From positions 62,001 to 126,000 of the forward strand of contig NZ_JANIPJ010000017.1 in the NCBI RefSeq assembly GCF_024623455.1: a DNA stretch of 64,000 bases. Direction: 5' to 3'. The notes beneath the pieces were generated by a model. That model was not told the origin of the DNA. It ran no database searches and saw nothing but the letters and a program-made list of their open reading frames with translations. Position numbers and translations under genes: made by a program. Shown here piece by piece: positions 42,391 through 50,949 of this stretch. How positions within the stretch are numbered: position 1 is the first letter of the stretch; each line of letters starts with the position of its first letter. Source of the DNA: Paenibacillus soyae (GTDB lineage Bacteria > Bacillota > Bacilli > Paenibacillales > Paenibacillaceae).

Positions 42391-44517
42391 TCAGCGATTC
42401 GACGCCAAGATCAGCTCCCGGTTTTCCCATAACAAGGAACGCAAATTCGATTTGGAGCCTTGGATGACGAAATGCGGGATCCCGTTCGTTTTGGCGATAT
42501 CGACGCCTTCCCATGTCGCGCGATGCGATGTCGACGTGATCAGGAGAAACAAGGCCTGCGATCGCCGGAGATCGGACATGACCCGCTCGGGATGGTCGCC
42601 GCTGTCGTGCGCGAGCTCGGCCCCGCATTCCCGGACGACCGCCTCGAACCATTTGCGAACGCCTCCGACGATCGTAATGACGCAGTTGTGCAGGAAAGGG
42701 GGCTGCTTCGCTTTTGCCGGCTCCCGTTTCTCTTTGCCGCGCCTGCCGGCTGCGGCGAGCTCCGCCTGCGCTTGCGCCGATTGCTTCGGCTTCTGTTCCT
42801 CTCCCGCCGAATGAGGGGCGGATTGCCGGTAAACCTTCGTCAGCCTTGCGATATGGCCGCCGTCGGCAACGTTGAACGTGCAAGGATCGCCTGGGGAAGG
42901 CTTCTGTATGTCCACGTCCCGATGATGAAGCTGGTATCGACACGCCGGATCGTTCATATCGACGCAGAACCATAACGGTCCGTCCCCTTTCTCGATGTAG
43001 CCGTCGAACTGTTGAATGGGGGAGAAGGCGTCGTCGCCTTGGAATAGCAGCTGCAGCTCATAGTAGAGCGGCTTGCCGGGCTGCTGGACCGGCGTGCACA
43101 GAAGCTCGGCTTCATGCTGCAGACCATGCTGCTGAACCAATGATTCGGTTATGTTAAACGAATCTCCGTTCTCAAGCGTCACGCATCCGCCGTGATCCCG
43201 GCGATAGAAGGTGCCGTATTGGGGGGGAAGGTTGACCGTACGGCTTACGGCTTCGAAAGCTTCTTGCCCGCTATGACTGGCGGCAGGAGTATGCGCTCCG
43301 GCCGCTGAACCGCTAGATACTTCGATACGCCGTTCCGCCGCGCAGGCGGGATCGTCTCTTTCCTCCAAACCGTCCATGTCGCGGTAGGCTTCCAGGGCGT
43401 CGAGCAGGTCCAGGACTTTGCGCATTCGCGATCTTGCGATTGCCGACCGGTCTTGCGAAGCAATCGCCTGTCCGAGCCCGGCGAGTTCATCCTCGAGACT
43501 TCGGCACAACCGGTCCGTCCATTCGCCGGAAGCGAGCAGCTGCTTCCGCGCATCGCTAAGTTCTTCCTGAAGCAGCGCCGTTTCGGCTTGCTGCTCCTGC
43601 AGCTCTTTTCTCTGCGCGTCGATCGTCCGCTGCAGCTGTCCCTGCTGCGCGTTCAGCGATCGTAAATGCTGCAGGAACGACTGGCGTTCTTCCAGCCAGC
43701 CCGTCTGCTCCTGCTTCCATTTGCGCTCCCGGTCCTGCTGAAGCTTCGTTTGCTGCTCCGAAAGCGAGTCCGCATGTTCGGCAGCGTCTCTCAACCGCTC
43801 GAGCTCATCTTCGAGCTGGGACAGCTCTTTGGATTTCATGCGCAGCAGCTTGTCCTTCTGGGCAAGCTCATGCTCCGCGCGCTGCCGGGCGGATAGCTCT
43901 TTTTTGTACATGCTTTCGAGAAGCTTCAGCTTCTTATCGTGTTTGCCGTCGTCGCTTTCCGAAGGGGAGGCCGGCCCTGCCGTCTGCCCATTCCGGTCAT
44001 CGTTCCGCGGCGCGGTATAAGAATGCAGACGCTCCTCCAGCTTCTTGAGCTCGTGGAGCCATAGCTCGGGGTCCGTCAATTTTATCTCATGGAAATAAAG
44101 CATCCAATAATAAGGCCAAAAGCCGTTAGCGGTTATCCGCTCATCCTTCTCCCGCAGGAGGGCGTCGAACGGGATTGTTTCGTGTATTTCGAACGGCAGA
44201 AGCTGCAAGATGGAGAGGAGGATTCGACGCTTGACGGCGATGCTGCGCTGCGCTTGCTGAACCGCGGTGCGAAGCATCTTGGCGAACAGCATCTCCGGCC
44301 ATTTGCGAAGCTCCCGCTTGGCGAAGGGAAATTCCAGCGTTAAGGCGATTGCCAGCTTTTCTTTATCCGTCAAAGCTCCCGCATAATGCAGCAGCATCTC
44401 GCTTGGCAGGGGATAATGGGTTTCCTGTTCGAGAAGGGAACGGTAGACTTCCATCTCTTTCGTCCATTCGGCGGGCTCGAACCAACCTGCAAGCCGGGCT
44501 TTCGATTTGATATCCAA
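42391..44517 (-). CDS. Large coiled-coil protein with C-terminal DUF2325-like domain
   Basis: This 708-residue protein is not one I recognise as a whole. I chose the TTG at 44517, with AAGGAGG eight bases upstream; the GTG at 44526 abuts it. Parts, in order: an all-helical region at ~1-170; a charged linker; a long coiled coil at ~192-330; a linker; a beta-rich region at ~430-580 with two similar segments (GTFYRRDHGGCVTLENGD...; CTFNVADGGHIARLTKV) that resemble small OB/SH3-type barrels; a Lys/Arg/Ala-rich linker; and a C-terminal ~90-residue domain (NCVITIVGGVRKWFEAVVRE ... GIPHFVIQGSKSNL) like DUF2325. DUF2325 proteins often occur in defence or chromosome contexts, but no function is established. 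It is monocistronic. Confidence 0.6.
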   Translation of the reverse strand: MDIKSKARLAGWFEPAEWTKEMEVYRSLLEQETHYPLPSEMLLHYAGALTDKEKLAIALTLEFPFAKRELRKWPEMLFAKMLRTAVQQAQRSIAVKRRILLSILQLLPFEIHETIPFDALLREKDERITANGFWPYYWMLYFHEIKLTDPELWLHELKKLEERLHSYTAPRNDDRNGQTAGPASPSESDDGKHDKKLKLLESMYKKELSARQRAEHELAQKDKLLRMKSKELSQLEDELERLRDAAEHADSLSEQQTKLQQDRERKWKQEQTGWLEERQSFLQHLRSLNAQQGQLQRTIDAQRKELQEQQAETALLQEELSDARKQLLASGEWTDRLCRSLEDELAGLGQAIASQDRSAIARSRMRKVLDLLDALEAYRDMDGLEERDDPACAAERRIEVSSGSAAGAHTPAASHSGQEAFEAVSRTVNLPPQYGTFYRRDHGGCVTLENGDSFNITESLVQQHGLQHEAELLCTPVQQPGKPLYYELQLLFQGDDAFSPIQQFDGYIEKGDGPLWFCVDMNDPACRYQLHHRDVDIQKPSPGDPCTFNVADGGHIARLTKVYRQSAPHSAGEEQKPKQSAQAQAELAAAGRRGKEKREPAKAKQPPFLHNCVITIVGGVRKWFEAVVRECGAELAHDSGDHPERVMSDLRRSQALFLLITSTSHRATWEGVDIAKTNGIPHFVIQGSKSNLRSLLWENRELILASNR

Positions 44518-44605
44518 GCAGCGCACCTCCTTCGCATGTGGCCTTTGGCATTAAATTCGACAACCGTAAGCGAGAATCCTTTCATGGTTTGGAAGAAAAA
44601 ACCAA

Positions 44606-44639
44606 ACACCCCTAGCTCATGATGTCGCCGCAGGGGTGT
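44606..44639 (-). terminator. Intrinsic terminator after the TetR gene
   Basis: ACACCCCT pairs with AGGGGTGT; on the minus strand TTGGTTTTTTC follows. Confidence 0.8.
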
Positions 44640-44651
44640 CTTTCATAGATT

Positions 44652-45323
44652 CTATTCGGGAGCTCTCGGAGAAATGCCGTGCATGAGCAAATCCACGATT
44701 CTATCAATCTCTTTCTCTTCGTCGAACGGTACGTCAGGCATTAGGACGAGATGGCTGACCGCCAGTCCGATGAACAAGCTGGCCGCGGTCCGCATAATGA
44801 TCCAGGGCTGCTCTTCTTTAATTTGACCGAGGGACTGAAAATGCGCGATCACCTTCTGGATCCTTGCCGCCACGATGTCCCGGAACAACGTTTTGGCCTG
44901 CTCCAGCAGCTCCGGATGAAACGGGATTTCGTGGACGAGAATCCGGATGAGCTTCATATTCCCTCTGGCGAATCGCAGCCGGTCCTTCGCGACGGCCCGG
45001 AAGAAATCGTCGACGCGTTCGTACGGGAGCTCCAGCATTTTGGCGAAGTCGCGCATGAGGAACGGTGCGACCAGCTTGACGGCAATCGGCCCGGCAATGG
45101 ACAGCAGAAGGTCCTTTTTCGTTTTGTAATGGCGGAAAATCGTTCCCTCCGCGACCCCCGCTTTCTGAGCGATTTCGCTGGTCGAGGTGGCCGCAAAGCC
45201 TTTGGTCGCGAACATATCGATGGCCGCTTCCAATATGCGGGCTTGCTTCGCGGTTTTTTTGCCTTCGTCGCCGTCCGCCAGCCGCAATAGTTCTGCAAGC
45301 CATTGCTCTTTCTGATCCCTCAT
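44652..45323 (-). CDS. TetR/AcrR-family transcriptional repressor
   Basis: This 223-residue repressor has an N-terminal TetR HTH (ILEAAIDMFATKGFAATSTSEIAQKAGVAEGTIFRHYKTKKDLLL) and a helical ligand-binding domain. It is third in the minus-strand unit after the ABC ATPase and permease genes. A TGAGT-N4-ACTCA palindrome upstream of the ATPase gene is a typical TetR operator, so the gene probably represses the whole unit until a toxic ligand binds. The ligand is unknown. Confidence 0.9.
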   Translation of the reverse strand: MRDQKEQWLAELLRLADGDEGKKTAKQARILEAAIDMFATKGFAATSTSEIAQKAGVAEGTIFRHYKTKKDLLLSIAGPIAVKLVAPFLMRDFAKMLELPYERVDDFFRAVAKDRLRFARGNMKLIRILVHEIPFHPELLEQAKTLFRDIVAARIQKVIAHFQSLGQIKEEQPWIIMRTAASLFIGLAVSHLVLMPDVPFDEEKEIDRIVDLLMHGISPRAPE

Positions 45324-45367
45324 TCGGTGAAATCTCCCTCTACGAGTTTCGTGGTGTCCCCAGCGTA

Positions 45368-46405
45368 CTATATTTTCCGATGTTTCCGCAACGCAAGCAC
45401 GTTCGCCGCCATAAACGCGAGCGATAACGCAAGCAGCAGGAACACGTCGTCGTCGATCACGCTCCAGCCTTCCCCGCGGATCATGACGCTTCGAAGCGCG
45501 TCGGCCCCGTACTTCAGCGGCATAAGGTGGGAGATCCAGCGCAGGGCGGGCGACATGCTTTCCAGATCGAACAGGCCGGAGAAAAATACTTGCGGCACGA
45601 TAACAAGCGGAATGAACTGAATCATCTGGAACTCGGATTTGGCGAATGCCGACAGGAACGTGCCGAAGCTAAGCGCCGTGACGGACAATAGCAATGTAAC
45701 CAGAAGAACGAGCCATATCGAGCCCTCCATCATGAGACCAAGCCCGTGTATGGAATAAGCGGCGATGAGCACCGCTTGGATGCCCGTGAACAAGCCGAAG
45801 CCGAGGATATAGCCGACCACGATTTCCCATCTACGAAGCGGGGTGGCGAGCAGCCGCTCGAGCGTTCCGCTCGTTCGTTCCTTTAAGAAGGAGACGCCGG
45901 CGATCAGGAACACGAAGAAAAACGCGAACACCCCGATAAATACGGGGCCCAAGCTGTCGAAAGCCGTCATCTCCGAGCCGCCGTGCAAATAACCAACGGA
46001 CGGCTCGGGGAGGATCCCTGCGCTGCCCGCTTGCGTCTCGTCTTGCATCGTTTGCCCGAACAGCAACAGGATCGACTTGTTCTTGCCGGGGTCGCTGCCC
46101 TCCAGCTTGATGAGGGGCTTACCGTCCCGAATGGCCGCGTAAGCATCGATCTTCCGTTCGGCCAGTGCGTTCTCGGCTTCCTCGATCGAGCCGAACGCGA
46201 CGATCTCCATGCCGCTAGTTTCGAGCTTCGCTTGGAACGGCGCAGGAATCGCGACGACGCCAACCTTGGGCTCGTACTTGTCTCCGCTGAACACAAGATA
46301 CATCATCGTCAGCACGAGAAGGGGGGCGGCGATCAGCAGAGCCATCGTTCTTTTGTCCCGGACGAACTGGCGGACGATGCGGATGACTAACGCGCGGACT
46401 CTCAT
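45368..46405 (-). CDS. ABC-2 type exporter permease
   Basis: This 345-residue membrane protein has an N-terminal membrane segment (LLIAAPLLVLTMMYLVF), a large extracytoplasmic loop of ~130 residues, then five membrane segments in the C-terminal half (FIGVFAFFFVFLIAGVSFL, the conserved KERTSGTLERLLATPLRRWEI loop, and others), the layout of ABC-2 exporters of the DrrB/YhaP/NatB type. The start overlaps the ATPase gene by four bases. The pair probably exports a drug, lipid or toxic compound, sensed by the TetR protein encoded next. Confidence 0.9.
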   Translation of the reverse strand: MRVRALVIRIVRQFVRDKRTMALLIAAPLLVLTMMYLVFSGDKYEPKVGVVAIPAPFQAKLETSGMEIVAFGSIEEAENALAERKIDAYAAIRDGKPLIKLEGSDPGKNKSILLLFGQTMQDETQAGSAGILPEPSVGYLHGGSEMTAFDSLGPVFIGVFAFFFVFLIAGVSFLKERTSGTLERLLATPLRRWEIVVGYILGFGLFTGIQAVLIAAYSIHGLGLMMEGSIWLVLLVTLLLSVTALSFGTFLSAFAKSEFQMIQFIPLVIVPQVFFSGLFDLESMSPALRWISHLMPLKYGADALRSVMIRGEGWSVIDDDVFLLLALSLAFMAANVLALRKHRKI

Positions 46406-47136
46406 GGCCGCTCACCTCCGTAATGAAGGAATGCTTCTTCGATCGTAGAGCTGCCCGTCCGCGTTTTTAAGTCCGTCGGCGATCCGATCGCGATGAGCTT
46501 CCCGTCGCGGATCATGCCGAGACGGTGGCATTTGTCGGCCTCGTCCATGACATGGGTCGTCACGATAATCGTCGTGCCGGCAGCGCTCAACGCTTCGAGC
46601 TCGTTCCAGATGGACTTGCGCAGGATCGGATCGATTCCGACGGTCGGTTCGTCCAGGATCAGAACCTCAGGCTCGTGAAGCAAAGCGATAGCGAGCGAGA
46701 GCCGCCGCTTCATGCCTCCGGAGTACTCGGATACAATACGGTTCAAATGCTCCTCCAAACCGACGAGCTTCATGGCATAATGGATCCGCTCCTTGAGCCG
46801 CGCGCCTCCGAGCTCGAACAGCGAGCCGAAGAAGGACAGGTTCTCTTGGGCCGATAGCTCGGCGTATAACGCGTCGGATTGCGCCATGTACCCGATCCGG
46901 TTCATCATCGCCAGCTTCGGCAGCTTCACTCCGAGCAGGCTGATCTCGCCGGAAGTTGCTTCGTCGATGCCGGCTAACATCTTCACGAGCGTCGTCTTGC
47001 CGGAGCCGGAAGGGCCAAGCAAGCCGAATATTTCGCCGCGTTCGACTCGCAAGCTTATGCGCTCGATCACGATTTTTTCGCCGAAATTCCGGATGACGTC
47101 CCGTATTTCAACACAGCTGGAGCTCTCGTGAGTCAT
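46402..47136 (-). CDS. ABC exporter ATP-binding protein
   Basis: This 244-residue ATPase has Walker A GLLGPSGSGKTTLVKML, the signature YSGGMKRRLSLAIALLHEP, Walker B VLILDEPTVGIDP, and the switch histidine in IIVTTHVMDEADKC. The ATG at 47136 follows GGAGG at seven bases; the longer frame runs across the promoter. It is the first gene of the TetR-controlled exporter operon and powers the ABC-2 permease encoded after it. Confidence 0.93.
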   Translation of the reverse strand: MTHESSSCVEIRDVIRNFGEKIVIERISLRVERGEIFGLLGPSGSGKTTLVKMLAGIDEATSGEISLLGVKLPKLAMMNRIGYMAQSDALYAELSAQENLSFFGSLFELGGARLKERIHYAMKLVGLEEHLNRIVSEYSGGMKRRLSLAIALLHEPEVLILDEPTVGIDPILRKSIWNELEALSAAGTTIIVTTHVMDEADKCHRLGMIRDGKLIAIGSPTDLKTRTGSSTIEEAFLHYGGERP

Positions 47137-47164
47137 GAAGTTGCCTCCCTCTTTATTATAATAG

Positions 47165-47178
47165 TGAGTAATCACTCA
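47165..47178. promoter_or_regulatory. TetR-type operator upstream of the ABC exporter operon
   Basis: TGAGTAATCACTCA has perfect TGAGT/ACTCA arms around a four-base centre and lies 29 bases upstream of the ATPase start. TGAGT-N4-ACTCA is a common TetR/AcrR site. Confidence 0.75.
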
Positions 47179-47272
47179 TTTTTATTGTTTGGAAATTATC
47201 ATATGTCCGGTCCAAGCATTCTGTCAACCGTGCACAAGAATACATTCGCTCATCCGGCCCAAACACCAAAAA

Positions 47273-47301
47273 ACCGCCGTAGCAGCGATTGCTCCGGCGG
47301 T
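47273..47301 (-). terminator. Intrinsic terminator after the aldo/keto reductase gene
   Basis: ACCGCCG pairs with CGGCGGT; on the minus strand TTTTTTGG follows. Confidence 0.8.
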
Positions 47302-47313
47302 TCAGTTCATCAT

Positions 47314-48138
47314 CTAGAAGTTGAAGTTGTCCGGATCCGGTCCGAACCGGTGATTGCGGTTAAGCGCGGAAATCCGGTTCATCTCGTCTTCGGTCAGCTG
47401 GAAGTCGAAAATATCGGCGTTTTCCGTCAAGCGGGACAGCGTTGTCGTCTTCGGAATCGTAATGACGCCGTTCTGAATATCCCAGCGCAAGACGACTTGG
47501 GCCGGGGACTTGCCGTATTTCGCTCCAATCTCCGCAAGGACGGGCAGATCGAGGTTGCCCTGCATGAGAGGGCTCCACGCCGTCAATTGGATGCGGTTCT
47601 CCCGGCAGAAAGCAAGAAGCTCTTGCTGCGTCAGAAGCGGATGATACTCCACTTGATTAACCATCGGGACAATCGTTCCGGATTCCATGATGTCCTTCAA
47701 ATGATGGATTTGGAAGTTGCTCACGCCGATCGCGCGCGCTTTGCCGTCGTTGTAAATTTTCTCGAGCGCCTTCCAGGTGTCCGTGTACTTGCCTTTGACC
47801 GGCCAGTGAATGAGGATCAGGTCGACGTAGTCCATCCCGAGCTTATCCAAGCTTGCTTGGAAAGCGGCGAGAGTCGATTCGTAGCCTTGATCGGCATTCC
47901 AAACTTTGGTTGTAACGAAAATCTGGTCGCGGGCCACGCCGCTTGCGCGAACGCCAGCACCGACACCGGCTTCGTTCTGATAGGCGGCCGCCGTATCAAT
48001 ATGGCGGTATCCGGCTTCGATTGCCGCTTTCACCGTGGATTCGGCTTCTTCGTCTTTTACCTTCCACACGCCAAGTCCGAACAAAGGCATCTTCAAGCCG
48101 TTATGCAGAACCGCGCTTTCCGTTAGTGCTGTTGTCAT
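47314..48138 (-). CDS. Aldo/keto reductase (AKR5-type, 2,5-diketogluconate-reductase-like)
   Basis: This 274-residue enzyme has the classical AKR tetrad: Asp and Tyr in GYRHIDTAAAYQNEAGVG, Lys in IFVTTKVWNAD, and His in YVDLILIHWPVKGKY. It has GVSNFQIHHL and a C-terminal NADP site ITIPKTTTLSRLTENADIFDF. Family members reduce aldehydes such as methylglyoxal or keto-sugars with NADPH. I prefer the ATG at 48138 (GGAG eight bases upstream); the ATG two codons before is also possible. It follows the iron alcohol dehydrogenase in one operon, which is controlled by a divergent ArsR-type regulator, suggesting a response to an electrophile or an alcohol/aldehyde. Confidence 0.92.
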   Translation of the reverse strand: MTTALTESAVLHNGLKMPLFGLGVWKVKDEEAESTVKAAIEAGYRHIDTAAAYQNEAGVGAGVRASGVARDQIFVTTKVWNADQGYESTLAAFQASLDKLGMDYVDLILIHWPVKGKYTDTWKALEKIYNDGKARAIGVSNFQIHHLKDIMESGTIVPMVNQVEYHPLLTQQELLAFCRENRIQLTAWSPLMQGNLDLPVLAEIGAKYGKSPAQVVLRWDIQNGVITIPKTTTLSRLTENADIFDFQLTEDEMNRISALNRNHRFGPDPDNFNF

Positions 48139-48172
48139 CTTCATTTCTCCTCTCGGATATGGAATGGTTGAG

Positions 48173-49339
48173 CTAGAGGGACATTCTCAAAATTTCGCGG
48201 ACGTCGTCCTTCTCAAGCCGTTTGAAGGAGCCGATCGCGCCGTATCTTACGGCTTCCTCCGCCATGCGGTCCAGCTGATCGTCGCCGATGCCGAAGTCGG
48301 CCAGCTTGGATTCCGCTCCGATCCGGGTGAAGAAGTCGCGCGTAGCTTGAATGCCGGCCAGCGCAAGCTCGTCTTCCGATTTGCCGGCGGGATCGATTCC
48401 CCATACCCGCGTTGCGTATTGGGCGAACCGGTCGGGGCGCTGCTTGTAGACGTAACGCATCCAGTTCGGGAAGATGATGGCGAGGCCTGCCCCATGCGGG
48501 ATATCGTAAATGGCGCTCACTTCATGCTCGATGCCGTGGGAAGCCCAGTCGTTCTGCATGCCGAGGCTGATCTGGCCGCCGTTCAGCGCCATTGTGCCGC
48601 ACCACATCAGGTTGGCGCGCGCCGCCGCGTCATTCGGATTCGCAAGCGCGGGCTCCACGTTCTCGATGACCGTCTGCAGAATCGATTCGCAGAATCTTTC
48701 TTGCAGCGGCGTGTTTGTCGTGAGGCTGAAATATTGCTCGAATACGTGCGACATAATATCGACCGATCCATAGACCGTGTGATTGCGCGGAACGGAATAG
48801 GTCAGCGAAGGATCCAGAATCGAGAAGCGCGGGTAGAGGTGAGCGCTTCCTGCTCCTCTCTTGAGCTTCTCCTCCCAATGGGAAATAACCGTGCTGCCGT
48901 TCATTTCCGAGCCTGTGGCAGCCAGCGTCAGCACCGTGCCGATCGGCAGCGCCTGCTGGATGGAAGCTTTGCCGACGAAGAAATCCCAGACGTCGCCGTC
49001 GTACAATGCGCCGGCCGCGATAGCTTTGGACGCGTCGATTACGCTGCCGCCTCCGACGGCCAGAATAAAGTCGACCCCATGCTCCCGGCAGATGTCGATG
49101 CCTTTGTTAACGGTCGACAGCCGCGGGTTCGGTTCAATGCCCGGAAGCTCGTAGAAGGTAATGCCTGATTCCTTCAGCTGCTTGATCGTACGCTCGTAAA
49201 GCCCGGTGCTCTTGATGCTTCCGCCTCCATAGACGAGCAGAACCGTTTTGCCGTACGAAGATGCCAGCTCGCCGATTCGGTCGGCCGATCCTTCGCCAAA
49301 GACGATGCGGGTAGGATTATGAAATTGAAAGTTATTCAT
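48173..49339 (-). CDS. Iron-containing alcohol dehydrogenase (YugJ/BdhA type)
   Basis: This 388-residue Fe-ADH starts MNNFQFHNPTRIVFGEG, with NAD-binding VDFILAVGGGSVIDASKAIAAG and the metal-binding signature MQNDWASHGIEHEVSAIYDIPHGAGLA with conserved histidines. Members (YugJ, BdhA) interconvert aldehydes and primary alcohols with NAD(P)H in the cytoplasm. It is the first gene of an operon with an aldo/keto reductase gene. Its promoter region holds a TTAACT...GGTAAC repeat similar to the one in the divergent regulator promoter, so both directions are probably controlled by that ArsR-like protein. It could reduce lactaldehyde from fucose or rhamnose breakdown (speculative). Confidence 0.92.
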   Translation of the reverse strand: MNNFQFHNPTRIVFGEGSADRIGELASSYGKTVLLVYGGGSIKSTGLYERTIKQLKESGITFYELPGIEPNPRLSTVNKGIDICREHGVDFILAVGGGSVIDASKAIAAGALYDGDVWDFFVGKASIQQALPIGTVLTLAATGSEMNGSTVISHWEEKLKRGAGSAHLYPRFSILDPSLTYSVPRNHTVYGSVDIMSHVFEQYFSLTTNTPLQERFCESILQTVIENVEPALANPNDAAARANLMWCGTMALNGGQISLGMQNDWASHGIEHEVSAIYDIPHGAGLAIIFPNWMRYVYKQRPDRFAQYATRVWGIDPAGKSEDELALAGIQATRDFFTRIGAESKLADFGIGDDQLDRMAEEAVRYGAIGSFKRLEKDDVREILRMSL

Positions 49340-49360
49340 TTTACTCCTCCTTTATTTTCA

Positions 49361-49380
49361 TTAACTCAAAAGGTAACTAA
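49361..49380. promoter_or_regulatory. Operator-like repeat near the Fe-ADH promoter
   Basis: TTAACT-CAAAA-GGTAAC resembles the TTAACT-TTTT-AGTTAT element in the opposite promoter at 49472-49486, and lies 22 bases upstream of the Fe-ADH gene start. Confidence 0.5.
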
Positions 49381-49463
49381 ACTTCTTGAAGGTTATGTAT
49401 GCGGAATTTATTTTATTGAATATGCTCCGCAGTGTCAAGTTTGCCAATGGGTATCGATTTGCA

Positions 49464-49492
49464 TTGAAACGTTAACTTTTTAGTTATATAAT
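49464..49492 (+). promoter_or_regulatory. Strong promoter with operator in the spacer (ArsR-like gene)
   Basis: TTGAAA (49464-49469), an exact 17-base spacer, and TATAAT (49487-49492). The spacer is almost wholly the inverted repeat GTTAACTTTTTAGTTAT, so a bound repressor would block RNA polymerase. Confidence 0.7.
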
Positions 49493-49535
49493 GGTTGGGA
49501 CATTTGCAATTTTCTCAAAGAAAAGAGGCAACAGG

Positions 49536-50441
49536 ATGGAAATCGAAGTCAGCGGCCGGAACATGTTTTTTCTGGAATGCTTCTCTTCTCCTACGCGCGT
49601 GAAAATAATCGAGCTGCTGGGCGAGCGGCCCATGAATATTAAAGGCTTGTCCGAAGCGCTAGACATAAAGTCTCCGATCGTAACGAGACATATACATATG
49701 CTGGAGGAAGCGGGTATCGTTCGCTCCGAATCGGTGGCGGGCAAGCGGGGGATGCAGAAGCTTTGTTACCTTCAGCTGACGCACGCTACCCTTCTGTTCA
49801 AAGGCGCTCCGCCCAAAGAAGAGGGCAGCCGATATTTCGTGTCTCTGCCCGTCGGCACTTACTCGGGCTTCGAGATCAGGCCGACCTGCGGCCTGGCTTC
49901 CGCGGATCGAATGATCGGGATGTGCGACGATCCTCGATATTTTGCCGATCCCGAGCATGTCCACGCGCGCGTCATCTGGTTCGGTTCCGGCTACGTCGAA
50001 TACCGCATTCCGAATTATATGGTAAGCAACGAGCGTCCGGATTCCCTGGACATATCCCTCGAGATCTGTTCGGAGACGCCATGCACGGTCGATCATCTCC
50101 CTTCGGATATCGTGTTCTCGGTCAACGGCACGGAAGTGGGGACGTGGACCTACCCCGGGGGCTTCGGAGGAGCGCGAGGCATCTACACCCCTTCCTGGTG
50201 GCACAAAAATATCCGGCACGGACTGATGAAGACGATCCGCGTAACACCTCAAGGCTCCTTCATCGACGGGGTTAAAGTGTCCGATGTTACCATCGAGGGC
50301 CTTTCCTTGTCGTACGACAAGGAAATATTGTTCCGCATCGCGAGCAGCGCGTCGGCCAAAAACCAGGGAGGCGTCACCCTCTTCGGCAAAGGCTTCGGCA
50401 ATTACGACCAGGATATCGAGGTGACGCTCAGGTGCGTGTAG
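49536..50441 (+). CDS. ArsR-like winged-helix regulator with a large C-terminal effector domain
   Basis: This 301-residue protein starts at the ATG at 49536 with AGAGG upstream; the ATG at 49491 overlaps the -10 box and is rejected. The N-terminal ~85 residues form an ArsR-type winged helix (FSSPTRVKIIELLGERPMNI, KGLSEALDIKSPIVTRHIHMLEEAGIVRSE). The remaining ~210 residues look beta-rich (YPGGFGGARGIYTPSWWHKN, LSLSYDKEILFRIASSASA) and I do not recognise the domain; it may bind a sugar or other ligand. It is divergent from the Fe-ADH/AKR operon, with matching repeats in both promoters. ArsR proteins are usually ~100 residues, so the extension is unusual. Confidence 0.7.
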   Translation: MEIEVSGRNMFFLECFSSPTRVKIIELLGERPMNIKGLSEALDIKSPIVTRHIHMLEEAGIVRSESVAGKRGMQKLCYLQLTHATLLFKGAPPKEEGSRYFVSLPVGTYSGFEIRPTCGLASADRMIGMCDDPRYFADPEHVHARVIWFGSGYVEYRIPNYMVSNERPDSLDISLEICSETPCTVDHLPSDIVFSVNGTEVGTWTYPGGFGGARGIYTPSWWHKNIRHGLMKTIRVTPQGSFIDGVKVSDVTIEGLSLSYDKEILFRIASSASAKNQGGVTLFGKGFGNYDQDIEVTLRCV

Positions 50442-50473
50442 CATTTAAGGAACCGCGTCCTCGCATGTTGAAG

Positions 50474-50503
50474 CAAGCCCGATCCCGATGGGGATCGGGC
50501 TTG
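50474..50503 (+). terminator. Intrinsic terminator after the ArsR-like gene
   Basis: CAAGCCCGATCCC pairs perfectly with GGGATCGGGCTTG around a four-base loop; a short pyrimidine-rich tail follows. Confidence 0.75.
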
Positions 50504-50524
50504 TTCGTCTCTTCGGCGTCCGGA

Positions 50525-50940
50525 CTATACCATCTGCTCCGCATAGCTTTAGGTTCTTAAGCAGGCTATCCCCTCAGATCAGTGTTGCTGCAGTCCTTCA
50601 GCGGGGTATCCCCTCGGCTTCGAATAGCTGCCAGTTCATTGGCAGACTATCCCCTCGGCTCCGTATAGCTGCGAGTTCTTTGGAAACTAACCTCTCAGAT
50701 CAGTATTGCTGCAGCCCTTCGGCAGGCTATCCCCTCAAATCAGTTCGCTTCAGTAACTTACTGTTTTCCACTGCTTCTTTTGATTTCTTTTGGTTGTTAT
50801 CCCTTTATCTCAGGAACTATAGGTTGTGTGTTTCTAGCTACTTTGGACGCTATCCCCTCATCTCAGGAAACCGTAGGGGGAGTTTCCAGCTTCTTAGGAC
50901 ACTATCCCATCAGCTCAGAGTTCGGTTGCCTCCAGCCCGC
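50525..50940. repeat. Degenerate ~40-nt tandem array with CTATCCCCTC core
   Basis: Nine units start with CTATCCCCTC or a close variant, at 50525, 50566, 50606, 50647, 50687, 50727, 50797, 50850 and 50902. The first five steps are 40-41 bases; the later ones are 70, 53 and 52. Within a unit further words recur (ATAGCTG, GAGTTCTT, GGCAG). It is not a CRISPR: the repeat is only about ten bases and the spacers are alike. No coding function is evident. Confidence 0.75.
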
Positions 50941-50949
50941 AATCTAGCC

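Noticed and set aside
50525..50940. CRISPR array
   Set aside because: Only about ten bases are conserved, the intervening sequences are similar to one another, the period is irregular, and no cas genes are present.
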